DNA from: Anoplopoma fimbria
Taxonomy: Eukaryota; Chordata; Actinopteri; Perciformes; Anoplopomatidae
Length of the DNA stretch: 64,000 nucleotides
Reading direction: 5' to 3'
Assembly: GCF_027596085.1 (NCBI RefSeq)
Contig: NC_072450.1
Coordinates: 26,913,223-26,977,222, forward strand
In this document: positions 1-11,700 of the stretch, in pieces
Numbering within the stretch: the first letter of the stretch is position 1
Layout: every line of letters starts with the position of its first letter
Program-made: the position numbers and the translations under genes
Notes under the pieces: generated by a model
Told to the model about the DNA's origin: nothing
What the model saw: the letters and a program-made list of their open reading frames with translations, nothing else
Database searches by the model: none

Positions 1-697
1 CTAGCGATTGAGACCATATACAACCATCCTAGACATTATGACCATGCCAAAGAGACGTACCATGTTATGTAAAAATATCCTTTAGCTAGAAGGATCATAT
101 CTTGGCAGAAAAGCAGCAGAGATCCGATGGAGTAAGGACATTAAGAGTGCTAATTATCTTTGTGACTGAACTGATGCTAAAACATTGATGCCTGCTACTA
201 ATAAACCAAGCCATTGATTCCAGTTTTACATTGTTCTTCAAAAGATTTAAGCAATCATCACCATGAGAGATGAGTCAGAATTGCTTTCTAAAGGATGTAC
301 CCTCTCAAGCCCTCAAACCAAAGTTATATGAGGTAAAGGTATTCTGGTCTTTATTTCTGCCTCCAAACACCCTCTCCTCAAAGCTGGAGTGAGCATGAGC
401 TCAGAGGAGCTCTCATTTCATTAGCAGCTGGGTTCTGTGAACATCCCCAGTATAATATGGGCTTTGCAGTCACCCCCCAGGAGAATCCAGAGTGGCTGTG
501 CCAAAAGTCAGGAAATGAATCACCATCTCTCACTCTAATCCCGTCAAACACCTTTCGCGTGAGAGACTACGCCTCTCTCGTCTTCATGTGGGGGAAAGTA
601 CATGCACATTGCATTGTCTGGACCATTCTTTAGTTTATGTAAATGTGCAGCACTGGATTAGGCTTAGTCAGCGTCTTTCACGGACCCCACCCCCTTC
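1..697. other. Non-coding, nothing specific recognised
   Basis: Mixed-complexity DNA without a credible open frame. The small frame at 588-791 runs through a poly-A tract and encodes a Lys run, so it is not credible as a gene. Confidence 0.6.
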
Positions 698-726
698 AAA
701 AAAAAAAAAAAAAAAAAAAAAAAAAA
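698..726. repeat. Poly(A) tract
   Basis: An uninterrupted run of about 29 A following a CCCC-TTC stretch. No clear retroelement body or target duplication was recognised next to it. Confidence 0.9.
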
Positions 727-786
727 CATCCAGAGGCTGTCACCGTCCATTACCCCGCCTAATCACAGAACACGCTGCTTTCTCCC

Positions 787-1075
787 GTTAACGAGCCGAC
801 GGCGTTGGGCGGCATCTGGGTTGCGAGTCGGGCGGCCACGCGGCCCCGCTTTACTGAGCACCTTATTGGCCCCGTCACTGCGGAGGACAGTTTATTGTTC
901 TGTTGTGTGATCTAATGAGATATCCCGCCTGGTAGTCGCCGCGTGAGGACAAGAAGTCGTTCCTGATGCTGAGATGAGCACCGCTGGAGAGAGAAATGAC
1001 ACCGGCCACCTCCGCTGTGGCAGAGCACGATGGTATCTCTCTTTCTTCAGCCCTGTTATCATTATAGATTAGACT
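787..1075. promoter_or_regulatory. CpG-rich unique patch, possible regulatory element
   Basis: This block is clearly richer in G+C and CpG than its A/T-rich surroundings (GCCGACGGCG, GCGGCCACGCGG, GTCGCCGCGTG). It shows no repeat-family motif and no convincing open frame. It could be an enhancer or CpG island for an unidentified transcript; this is inferred from composition only. Confidence 0.3.
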
Positions 1076-1545
1076 GAGCCGGGGCTGAAACGATTTCCCC
1101 GAGTACCTCTATTACTAAAAACCATCGGTGCAAATTCTTTGCACTCTGATTTCTTTTAACAAACTGTTTAATGATCCGTCTAGCTTCCTAGCACTAAGCA
1201 TCTTGTAATGCCTAATTACCACTTACAATGCCCAGATGATTTTTGATCAAAGCAAATATTTAATTAGGAAATGTATCATTTATTTCTTAGTAACTTGAAT
1301 TGTTTCTACTGAGGACAATAAGTAAAAGGTTAACATTTAGATTTTTTAACGGTTAACACTGACTTTAGAAATTGTTTTCCAGGATGTTGGTGAAAAAAAG
1401 TTCCCCTGGATCCTTGAAAGCTAGAAAGTAATATGGCACATTAGTCCACTTAAATAGTATTTAGTTAACAATTAGTTTTGGGGGATAATATAGTTGTATG
1501 CAATTTTTGCAAAGCATATGTTGACTATTGTAAAAATGGATTATT

Positions 1546-1850
1546 CTAAACGATGACTGATCTCTTGATTATTTTCTTGATTAACAGATTTGTTTGGTCA
1601 AAATCATTTCGGAAAAAAGGTGCCCAAAAGCCCAAAATGACATCCCAGAAAAACTTTTATTGTCCACAACTCGTATTTTTTTGGTCATAGAGGAGTAGAG
1701 AAACCAGAACATATTTACATTTAAGAAGTGGGAATCAGACAATTTTTCCTTTAAAAAAATAATAAATTCTCACTAATTTGTCAAAATAGTTTGCGTTTTA
1801 ATTAAATTGTTGACAAATTATTGATTAATTGATATATCACAGCTCTATAT
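1546..1850. mobile_element. Degenerate hAT-type MITE (GGCTGCAAC family), copy 1
   Basis: It shares the same order of blocks as the copies at 22846 and 35305: GATTATTTTC, TTTGGTC, GCCCAAAATGACA, ATAGAGGAGTA, CATTTAAGAAG, GGAATCAGA, AATAGTTTG and a terminal GCTCTA. The usual GGCTGCAAC start is lost and there are many substitutions, so this is an old copy. The hAT assignment is from recognised family motifs. Confidence 0.6.
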
Positions 1851-3219
1851 TGCACAATTTTGAAAATTGACTAAAATAAATTACATATATATATAAATTG
1901 TATTTCTGTTGACGTACTCTCCGAGCATGTTTTCCCTCCCTCTCTCTGTGCATCTATACCTCAGAGTCTGGGCAGTAATTGGGATGATGTAGAGAACTGA
2001 TCTACTCTGATTCACTTACACTGGATGAAATACTATGCCATACCTGCATGTCTGGATATGCTGCAGAAGTACAATAAACTGAAAATGGTTTAACACCGCA
2101 TTTCATTTCTTTCAAAATCAGTTTTTAAAGAACAATCTTGACCGACATATGGGTCTCCAGTTTGGCTGGACCTCAGCACAATGCTCGCCATAAATAAAAC
2201 TGAATTTAATGGAATAAAAAATGTATCCACAGTATATACTGCACTGCTGCTACTTCACTGATACATGAAACTGATACAAATCAGCCAGTCAGACAACCAA
2301 AATGTTGATTTAGTCCATAAAGTATGTGCGCTTGTAAAGAGTGTGCATGTATCAAACACAGGACTGTTCCCTGTCATCCCTACTTTTCATTTTCTGGCAT
2401 TGAAATGTTTTAGCTAGTCCCTGCCTGCCAATAATTGAAACTTACTCTCCAAAAACCTCTTTCCAAAACATCTCTTAATAAGGCACCCTGCGGCAATATG
2501 CACTGTAGCGGAGGGAAAGAAGAGTGTCAAGATGTTTTCTGCCTCCCACAGAGCTCAGAAATCCATAGTAAAAGTGGAAGAATCGACTGTAGTATTTGCT
2601 ACTGACCTAGAAATCTAACTCGAATCACAGAGAGAACCTTCAGCCTCTCCTCATAGCCTGCCTTTCATGGAAAAATAAACCTTATATCTGTGAAGTTTGC
2701 ATGTAGAAACCAAAGAAAAGCGAGAACTCTATGAAATACTTATTACTTATCTTCAAGTGTCTCTTTAATACTCTGTTTTCCAACCTTTGTCTCTCTTTGC
2801 AAGTGCATCAACAAAAGCGCTATCTGTTTTGCTAACCACTTCGGTTATGACAGAGTAGAGACAGTATTCGATCCGAAGCAGCTCAAGCAACCGTCTGACC
2901 AGAATCTCATTGTACAAGTAGAGAAAAAGCTAAAGTAGTCACAGCTTCTTCAATTGAAAACAGAAAAGAAAAAGGATCCAATTCATTTGCCAAAAAACAC
3001 AAATTTTGTTTTGATTCAAAAAACGGAACCAAAACTGAAAGTAAGAATACGTCGACAGCTGTATGTTAGTGTGTGTGCGTGCGCACGCTGACAAGTCGTT
3101 ATGTCACAGGTTGTTCTCACCCAGCATTCATAGCTATACCTACGAAAAACAATAACCTGTGATTGGTAGCTATCCCACAATATCAGATTGCATGTAATCC
3201 ACATAATCATGAATCAGAC
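1851..3219. other. A/T-rich non-coding, nothing recognised
   Basis: No credible open frame and no repeat family recognised. A short (TA)n-like patch lies near 1884-1896. Confidence 0.5.
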
Positions 3220-3520
3220 CGCAAAAGCCGACGTAGGGCGGGTGGGACCTACGTGAAACCAGAAATCAACGTAGATTGTTTTTGTCACGTAACTTACGTA
3301 CTACAGTAACAGAACACTAACATATGTATTTTAATCCAAACCCGGATCTTTTCCTTAAGCTAGGTAGTTTTGTTGCCCAAATCTAACAAACTATTTCAGC
3401 TTTCCCTAAAGCTAACTAAGTATTTCACGATCTTTTCTTGTAGCTAACTAAGTATTTCACGAAGTAAGTTGTATCCTATGAAGACCGAAGTTCATTTTGA
3501 AAATACTTGATGCATGTAAC
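3220..3520. repeat. Teleost interspersed repeat fragment with an internal direct duplication
   Basis: The block contains ACGTAACTTACGTACTACAGTAAC-like sequence followed by AGTTTTGTTGCCCAAATCTAAC, resembling a common fish repeat with TTTTGTTGCCTAAACCTAACC-type units. Two identical 21-bp units lie at 3410-3430 and 3442-3462. Family name and exact ends are uncertain. Confidence 0.4.
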
Positions 3521-4399
3521 GAATGGAAATTTATGCGTGTAGCTGGACTTTCATAGGAAAACTTTTCCCGTAAATATCATACAAACACTTTGTATGAGGA
3601 TACATTGAAAATCACCCCCACGGCAAGAACAAGCCGAGTTTCTCTGTAGGAGAAACACAGACACCGAATTTGTTGACTTTGCCGCTGTCCTATTTGGGGT
3701 CCGATCTGGCGCCTGGAGGTGGGGCCATGGATCATTTTAGACAATGAAGGTGAGTGCAGCGAGGTGAACGACAGACCAGACAATTACTGAGGAAGCCTCT
3801 GTAGCTTTTCAGTCATAGACGACGCTCTGATCGAACAGTTAAATGAAAATCTAAATGTCGCCACCCCCACCCCTAAACACACACGAGTACTCTCAACCTA
3901 ACGCTGCGCAATTCCCAAACGGATGCCCACTTTCTAAAAACAAACCACAAAGGTACTCCAGGCTCGACGCTCAGTAAAAAACTGGTTTACCAAAAATGAT
4001 GTGGTATGTAAATAGTCTTGATGAGGAATTAAAATCTCATTAAGTCAAACGGGTTGTTGACCTCCGCTCTGTTGGGTAAATTATACAAGCGGTGAACTCT
4101 TAAAGCTATTATGCAAAACCACTTCTTCCCCCTGTAATTTTCAAAAGAGATTCAACTGCAAATATGAATCCTTACCCAGCCTTTTGGATTAAAAAAAAAA
4201 AAAACTGAAATATCCTCATGCCATTGCCATGAAATTATTATTCAGCAGTGTCACTTAATGCACTACATCTGCATTTGCTGTCACCGAATGTAAGTTGCAG
4301 GGAGCAGTGTCAGACAGAAAGATAAAAATGAATCCTGCTGAGGATATTAAATTATAAGGATATTAAAACAGCTCTTCAGGGGGATATGAGGTAGCGTCT
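3521..4399. other. Non-coding, nothing recognised
   Basis: Unique-looking A/T-rich DNA. A poly-A run lies near 4190-4204. The minus-strand frame at 3577-3783 has no recognisable domain. Confidence 0.5.
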
Positions 4400-4740
4400 A
4401 TGAACCAGAGGATTTTAATAACAATAAAATATTGCTGCGGATATTCATAATAAAAACGGCATGATCTTTTCCGGCTGCTTTCTTTCATTTTGAGAGTTAT
4501 TTATTGGTTTCTGGCGAGCTGCGGCTCAATGAAGTGGCATTTGGAAGCCGAGCTAGTCTTTTTTTTTATCCAGCCGTCCAATTTACATAAGAAGAATGGC
4601 TGTCTTTTCAACTCCACGGAGCTCGGTGATATTAATCCCTGTGCTAAGCTTGTTTCTCTTCGTATGGGGCGCCCCCCGCGTGACATTACAATCTTGACGT
4701 GGGGAGGTCATCATAATTAATATGTCTAAACAATGACCAA
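4400..4740. promoter_or_regulatory. High-complexity block, candidate conserved non-coding element
   Basis: This sequence lacks repeat motifs and contains several homeobox-type AT cores (ATTAAT, TAATTA) next to G+C-rich pieces such as GGCGAGCTGCGGCTC and GGGGCGCCCCCCGCGTGAC. Short open frames on both strands overlap it, but none shows a domain. Regulatory function is a guess from texture only. Confidence 0.25.
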
Positions 4741-6757
4741 ACAAACAGTGGTGAAATGTCCAAAAGCTTGCTTCTTTGACACAACATGAATAAAAACACA
4801 CGAGACATGTTGGCGGAATTTACTGCATCTTAACCACCAAAAGGTTTATAGCTAAAGTACTTATAATTAACCTGAGACATATGGAGTAATAACAAGTTTT
4901 AACTGTGTACTGAAGGCATCTGAAGGGCCTCATGTAGGCGACGGTTCTGAATAGTTATAAAAACACCTGACATGTACCATTTCTGGGTTTGTTTGTGTGA
5001 GAGATAAATAGGAAGGAATCTTGACTGCAGGGTTCAACATTAACTTCTAAAAGAGGCAACCACGCCTCAGCTTTTGGTCGCCCAAACTGAAAATATGACA
5101 ATGTTTGTTCACCTTATATAGTGAGTAATTAAGATATAATGCAGTAATACGAAGTGCTCGTCCAGCCCAGAGGGCTATTGAACTTGATGTATCACTTATG
5201 GCGCCGTTGCACATGCTTTGCACCATCATTTTTCCAACATTTCTTTCTAGAATCAACACTTGAACACTTGATGAAGGCACTTCTAAATGACAAGTTAGTA
5301 CAAAATGTAACGCCATACTTTGGTGTTTCATTTTTTACCTCTTTACTTAAGATTTCATTCAACTTTTTTTTTTTTTCTTTTTACAAAAAGTACCAAAACA
5401 CTGGCAACAAGGAAGATCTTGGGTAGATAATAATGAGAATAAATATGAAACAAAATTTAAATCATACCCCCTAAACTATAAAGAAATCTGGTTTGAATTG
5501 ACATCAAACACTTTTACAAAGCTTGTTTACAAGACGTTTATCTATAGAGGGAACCATAAAGTGCATCTTTGGATGGATGGGAAAAACAACACTGAATGGA
5601 AATGCTTTTGACTCTGCTTGGTTTTTTTTTCACCTTCCACTTGGTTATTCACTGTGAAAAACTGTGTGATGTTAATTTTGGAAAATGCTCAGTAAAGCAG
5701 TGTGCATCATTTGTGTGTTATTGTTGCACCCAGCAGGATATGTAAGGAGCTTTGCGTGTGCCTGATAACTCAGTGTAGACAAACAGGAGATATCAGCTTT
5801 GTCCGTTTTAACACACAGGCAGGAGCAAATGAAGTGCAAATTGTCGTAGAGGAGCATTTCAGGCGGGACACAATTTATGGTACTATTTAAGGTACTTATA
5901 TACATCTATGATACATTCTAGGTAACATCACATTGTTTTATCGTTAGTATTTATAAAATCAAGGTCTACCACTGCTGCTGCCGCTTTCGTTTTCAACTCT
6001 TTATCTGATCCCTTAATATGTGTGACCCATAGAGACTACGGAGTCTTGCCAGCTTTTGAAGGCTTCCCTCCAACTTTGTTTTGTTTCCCTCCATAAAGCC
6101 CCGCTGATGTCTCGATAAAGAGCAGCCTTGCCGCTTTGGGAAATCACACACAAATAGTATCAATTTATTTTCTATGACTGAGAACCAGGCACACTCTCGT
6201 TTCAATTGTCAAGCAGGATAGCATCCATCGATTGGTCGGTCATGTGCAGCCACACCGCGGCAGCTTTTCAAAGCTTCACTGGGATCCAACTCAGCCCGGG
6301 CAGGTCTGCAGGAAGTCCTGTGCCAAAAGTAGTTTAATTAGAATGAGCCCACTCACTGCTCTTCTATCAAAACGGCTCCCTTTGTTATTAAGTTGATGTA
6401 TTTGCTTATCACTTCTGGGTTGAAATAGAATACTATGTGAAGTCTGTTTTCAGATGCACAAAAAATCTAAAAAAAAAAGGGTGATAATTTCATTAAGGAA
6501 AACTATAAATATGTTTATCATCATAATCAGCTTTTTGTCTATGACTAAGAAGAAACGGAACAGGCGTCATTAAACACCGACTTCATCAATATGCACTATT
6601 CTTTATTGAAAAAAGGAGCTTAATGGTTGTAAAATAGAAAAGAAATTGCCTATTTATTTTTCTTGACAAAAAAAAAAAAAAGACGAAATATAGTTATAGC
6701 ATTTCTTTTTTCAATGAAGCAGTTCCTTTTCCTGTTCCGTGCCCTCCATATCTGGGC
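4741..6757. other. Non-coding, nothing specific recognised
   Basis: A/T-rich sequence with short chance frames (for example 5047-5331 on the minus strand and 5154-5426 on the plus strand) that overlap each other and show no domain. Poly-T lies at about 5363-5376 and poly-A at about 6667-6681. Confidence 0.5.
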
Positions 6758-7157
6758 CAGTGTTGCCAGATGGGGCTGATTACTGCTTGTTTTGATTAAG
6801 TTAGGTTGGGAGAAATAGAGTATGGCTGGTAGATGAAGTTTTGGTTTCTTTTGTCAACATTTTGGGGGAGTTTTGAAAAACACTGGTAACAATTCGTATT
6901 ATTGGCTCATTTAATTAGAGACATATTTGATTGACATGAGTTATGGTTGTCTGACTGCATTCGTTGTGGGTTGCAATAGCCTATATGTATATATATATAT
7001 CAAATGTGATAAACATTTGTAGCTTTCTAGCCTTTTCTATTGCACATGTAATAGCAACATGTACCCAGGTTTCTGGCAAGGTTCTGATTTTGGCTGGTTA
7101 TAATTGAATAGGGCGGGTTTTATGTTGTGAAACTGTCAATCTGATCAGGCAACACTG
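6758..7157. mobile_element. Non-autonomous hAT transposon (MITE) with target-site duplication
   Basis: The element begins CAGTGTTGCC and ends with its inverse GGCAACACTG; the TIR similarity extends patchily inward. It is flanked by ATCTGGGC (6750-6757) and ATCTGGAC (7158-7165), an 8-bp duplication with one mismatch, which is the hAT hallmark. The 400-bp body has no transposase frame and includes a short TATATA patch at about 6984-7001. Confidence 0.75.
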
Positions 7158-7664
7158 ATCTGGACTACACCGGCAGCACAAATTGAGTGCATTCAGGAGG
7201 ACTCGGAGTAACTTACTTAGTTAGGTCAAAGTTAACAATGATGGAAATTCTCAAAAGTGGAGCTTGTTACTCAAAATGCCACTTGGTTCTACACAAATGT
7301 AAATTCATGGGAGCGTTATCTGATGTGCAGATTCGTATTTTTACTTCTTTTACATGTTCTGTCAAGCAAGTAGTATTTATTGACTGCATGTGCACGCGTT
7401 TGTGATTATTATTTTTTTTTTTAAAGTTAACAATGACCACCACAGGGCTTGGGAGAAAGAAACAAGGTGATATTTTGGCTAAACTGCAATGACTGAAATA
7501 TTCAATATTATCTGAAGACAAAAAAATCTCAAAATGTCAGTTTGCATTGACAAAAAAATGGTTTTAGATGAAACTAAAGGCCTAGACTTTTGTTAATTAA
7601 AACTTGACTAAAACAGAATGAGGTTGATTAAACATGAAGAAAAGAAAATATGAAAAAAAAATAT
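7158..7664. other. Non-coding, nothing recognised
   Basis: A/T-rich sequence between two mobile elements. The small frames at 7187-7405 and 7267-7521 overlap in opposite directions and have no recognisable features. Confidence 0.5.
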
Positions 7665-7953
7665 GCTGCACAGTGGTGTGGTGGGTAGCACTGTTGTCTC
7701 ACAGCAAAGAGGGGCCCGGGTACAATTCCCGAATAGACGCCCTTCTGTGTTGAGTTTGCATGTTCTCCCCGTGTCAGCGTGGGTTCTCTCCGGGTTCTCC
7801 AGCTTCCTCCCACAGTCCAAAGACATGCAGCTGAGGTTCATTGAAGACTCTAAATTGCCCGTAGGTGTGGATGTGAGCGTGAACGGTTGTCTGTCTATAT
7901 GTGTCAGCGCTGCAACAGTCTGGCGACCTGTCCAGGGTGAACCCTGCCTTAAA
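7665..7953 (+). mobile_element. tRNA-headed SINE-like teleost repeat
   Basis: The left part reads TGTGGTGGGTAGCACTGTTG...GGGCCCGGGTACAATTCCCG, which resembles a tRNA A box and B box. The body contains the widespread fish block GCATGTTCTCCCCGTGTCAG, CCTCCCACAGTCCAAAGACATG, CTCTAAATTGCCCGTAGGTG and CTGGCGACCTGTCCAGGGTG. A poly-A-like stretch precedes it. The open frames across it are repeat-derived. The family name is not asserted. Confidence 0.75.
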
Positions 7954-8592
7954 AGAAACAAAGTCTAATGACATGACTAAAAAAAGCTGGTTAAATGAAC
8001 ACTGCTACCACCCCAACAACAACTACTACTACTACAAATTCCTTCACTAAAAACAGAGCTACAAAAAGACTGAATACGTACATGTGCCATTTGCTAAAAA
8101 GTTTACCATATCAACTTAAAAGATGATGATTTGTCAATTCTGTGTTCACAAAGTGATTGCACTGCCCCCAAGTGGCCAACAAATCAAGTTGTTGCCGGTT
8201 TGAATAAAATACAGTAGCAGTTGTTAAAAGAAATGTTAAAAAAGGATAGAGAGAAAAGAAAAGAGTGTGTTTCTTTTGTTCATCTCTTTAACTTAATGAG
8301 AACAGCTCGTGAACATACGGATACAAAGGATGTGATCAATGATTAATGTCGGCTTTTGAACAGTTTATCGTGTCCTGGGCTTTCTTGAGCTACTGCCTGC
8401 AATGTTATGCCATCACTTCATAGTTGTATAAGACACAAGCATGTAAATATAGCACATTTATTTATTTTGGGCAACATTATTTTTTTTCAGTTTTTCCATC
8501 AAAGCAACATACAAACATACCCCACGAACATCAGCTTTTCATTTTCTTTTTCTTGGTTTTTATCTTGATTAAAATGTTATCATGCTCCTAAA
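7954..8592. other. Non-coding, nothing specific recognised
   Basis: A/T-rich. A short motif CACTGCCCCCAAGTGGCCAA (from about 8160) recalls repeat tails common in fish but is too short to assign. Confidence 0.45.
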
Positions 8593-8594
8593 TG

Positions 8595-8663
<69 letters not shown>
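8593..8663. repeat. (GT)n microsatellite
   Basis: About 71 bp of TG/GT dinucleotides with one early C interruption (8601). The His/Thr-rich and Val/Cys-rich open frames across 8569-8951 are caused by this array and the next one. Confidence 0.95.
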
Positions 8664-8665
<2 letters not shown>

Positions 8666-8748
8666 CTGGTGTGGTGAAGGTGAGGGTACACTGACCTTTG
8701 CCTGATGGATTGTTTTCCCCACAACCAAGACATAAAGGAGGTGGAGGG

Positions 8749-8773
8749 TGTGTGTGTGTGTGTGTGTGTGTGT
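8749..8773. repeat. (GT)n microsatellite, short
   Basis: A 25-bp GT array about 85 bp beyond the longer one, separated by unique sequence. Confidence 0.9.
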
Positions 8774-9070
8774 CCTGTAGAAAAGAAGGAGGGGGTTTCA
8801 GAGTACCGAGAGATGAGCTTCTGCTCTGCCATGTAATTATGTACTCCTCCTTCACCTCCTCTCCAATACCCCCCCTTTTCTCTCCCCTAGCTCTCATTCT
8901 GCAGCAGCTCCCAGCTGAGCCGCAGGTGGTGGCAATCTCTGTCGCTCCCACTGCTCCCTCAGTCTGTGTACACCCACAAAGAGCTGGGAGCTGGAGGGTT
9001 GCTGCCCAATAACACAGGCTTTACCTCTCAGACAGCACAACCACACTCACACGCCTGCAGGAAGAGAGCG

Positions 9071-9102
<32 letters not shown>
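9071..9102. repeat. (CA)n microsatellite
   Basis: About 32 bp of CA dinucleotides with one CG interruption, in the opposite phase to the two GT arrays upstream. Confidence 0.9.
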
Positions 9103-10899
9103 TCCGCATAAAGCAGCGCTCTTGCACATATTGCTTAAACACGAGAACACTTGCACACATGTAAGCAAAGACACACACGCACATCTGTTTGCATTGTGAT
9201 CCCGTGTAATATCAGACTTGTTTTCATTTCATAATCCAACCCTTAACCTCCATTCTCTTCATCGCGAGGCTTAAGGCCGCACCAAACAAGATTCTGACGT
9301 ACAAACACATCCATCTCAGCCCAGAACTCAACCCGCTGCTGCACAGACACAAGTGTGTTCCATCCACACTGTGTGCGAAAGAACCGGCATTCGATTTACC
9401 AAAAATACGATTCTGGTGACAAAGAGCTGAGCGCTCGGTTCTGTTTTCATGTCCTCCGATCCTAGAACCTTCGATTCTGTGATTAAAGATAGTGTGAAAA
9501 TGTTATGTCAAATATAAATTGTGTGCCTGTACTTGGCACACAATTAATATTAATATCACATTAACATTTTTATCTCATCTTATATAACATTGACATTTGA
9601 CTTATCATTATTAATATTTTATAGACACATTTTGTGCATACACCTTTTCTTCCCCGTTTCTCCGTCACTCTCTTAAACAGACACACAGCGAGCGACGCGG
9701 TGCTCAGTTCTCAATCCAAAAGTTTTTGTCCAACAAAATATTCTGCTTCAATTGATATTTGATGAAGTCACATTTTTACTGCGGTCTAAACTAGTTTGCA
9801 CTCCTGTACACAAAGGGGAGGCCCGCACCGATATTAAGGGAGCGGTCTAGCAACAATCTAACAGCACCATCAATTTCATTTATAGAACAACATCAGTTAT
9901 TTTAGGGTGATGCCATCATGAAATCTGACGACAGACATGTAAGGTATCATTTGGAAAACTTAACAGTAGCTTTGAATTTAAAAACATTTAATAAAAAAAT
10001 GTAAATTCAGCCTTTTTAAATAACATTTACTACTCTTAGAGCAGAGAAAAGTACTGCTTATGGACAGTAGGGTGTTGATTCTATCGTTTATTTTATTTAA
10101 CATGGCAGTTTTGATAGTAAATTAGATTAAATTGGCTTGATATTGCCGCAAGAAAAAACAAACTTCGATCATCCTTTTAATTGCCTGCAACAAAATCTTT
10201 ATGCAAATAAACCAAATATAAAATTCTTCAAAGTGATTAAGTATTCCAAGACAAAAAAAGCAATCATGATAAACAATAAACGCCATGTGTTTTAAAGAAA
10301 AGCAATTTTGCAGTGTGATAGATTATTTTAAGGATGGTATTAGCCGTTACAGTTTTTAATCAGATTTTGAATTAAGCAGTGAGTCTGACACGTAATCAAT
10401 CTCTCTTAGTTTGCATGCAGTTTCATCACAGCGTTTTAAATTTACATGCATTTTGCCTCATCCCTAAATTTATCTCTTTTTTGGGATACCTCCAATTTTT
10501 GTGTGTGCATAGAATAAATGGTTTAACATAGCATGTGCCGGTGAAAAAACATGGCTCGGTTTTATTCAAAGGAGCTATATTTTAATCAAATAATCTTTTA
10601 ATTAATCAAATCACAGATCTAATCACAGGACAATACATTTCTAATTTCCATGCTTTTTTTAAACATTTTAATTAACACTGCATGCATTTTCATCAGATCT
10701 GTTTCTAATTTGAGTGCACATCCATCACAACATGACTGTGTCTATACTGTTAACTCAACAGGAAGTACAGGGGTTTCTCCTCTTATGGGAACTTAGTTAT
10801 CAACTCTTCCTTTCTCTATTTCTTCTTCTCTCATGCCCTTTCGCTGAATAACACAAACACACATCAGCTCTTTATGTAGGGAGTTCATTGTATATGACG
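9103..10899. other. A/T-rich non-coding, nothing recognised
   Basis: Long A/T-rich stretch with no credible frame and no recognised repeat family. Confidence 0.5.
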
Positions 10900-11700
10900 G
10901 TGGCCTTTTGTTTTGCTAATGTAGGTGATGTTCTCCACATGAAAACACTAGTCATCCGTCTCCTGCTCGTAGATTTGGGGGGTTGGCGAATTTATCGTGC
11001 TCACTGGGCATTAACACACCGCAGATAAGAACAGATGCAGTTCTTTAACAGATAACACGCTGGAATAAGATGGAGCATTCAGATTAGCTGCGGTGTCCAA
11101 ATAAATTGCGTGCTATTGGAGTAACCCCGGAGCTTTGAAACAGTATCCTCTAAATCAGCTCTGCCGTAGGTTTTTTGTCATGAAAGAGTCTAAAGGAAGC
11201 TTGCCTTTGCTTCCTCGCACACGGGAGTCTTAGCGTGCCTCCGTTTTGACAGTGGAGGATTCCGCCAACAAGCTCAAGTGCACATACACGAGTGGCGTAC
11301 ACATGAAAACCTACAGTACATGTTTCCCTCTCTGTCTCCAATCAATCTCGTCTGTCAGTCTAATGCTAATATTTGCTCTCAGTAGTTTCATTGGAAGCCA
11401 ACATGTGCAAAGAGGATCGGCTGAATTAATTTCTTAAAAAGCCAGATTCTCTTTGGTGGATGCTTCAACTTTATGGCCTTTCATCAGGGCCTGACAGGCG
11501 GTAACCCAGAGAGAGCGAGAGCATATAACTTTGTACTTTTTTTTTCCCCCTGTGAAATTCAATTCCACTCTAATATCTTGGCATTAAGGTATAATCTTCT
11601 GCGCCACGAAAGTGTTCACTTGGAGTTTCCATTTCTGCCTGAGAATGAAAACATTTAGGACTTCAATTATCTAAGGCGTAATTACAAATGCATGCCTGTA
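10900..11700. promoter_or_regulatory. High-complexity block, candidate conserved non-coding DNA
   Basis: Unique-looking DNA without repeat signatures, including GCATTAACACACCGCAGATAA and GATTAGCTGCGGTGTCC stretches. Small frames overlap on both strands without domains. Listed as a possible regulatory region from sequence texture alone. Confidence 0.2.

Noticed and set aside
7665..7740. Functional tRNA gene
   Set aside because: Only A- and B-box-like sequence at the head of a SINE-like repeat; the acceptor stem and anticodon arm cannot be formed convincingly.
8569..8951. Minus-strand frames with Thr-His runs
   Set aside because: Produced by the GT microsatellites; no domain outside the run.
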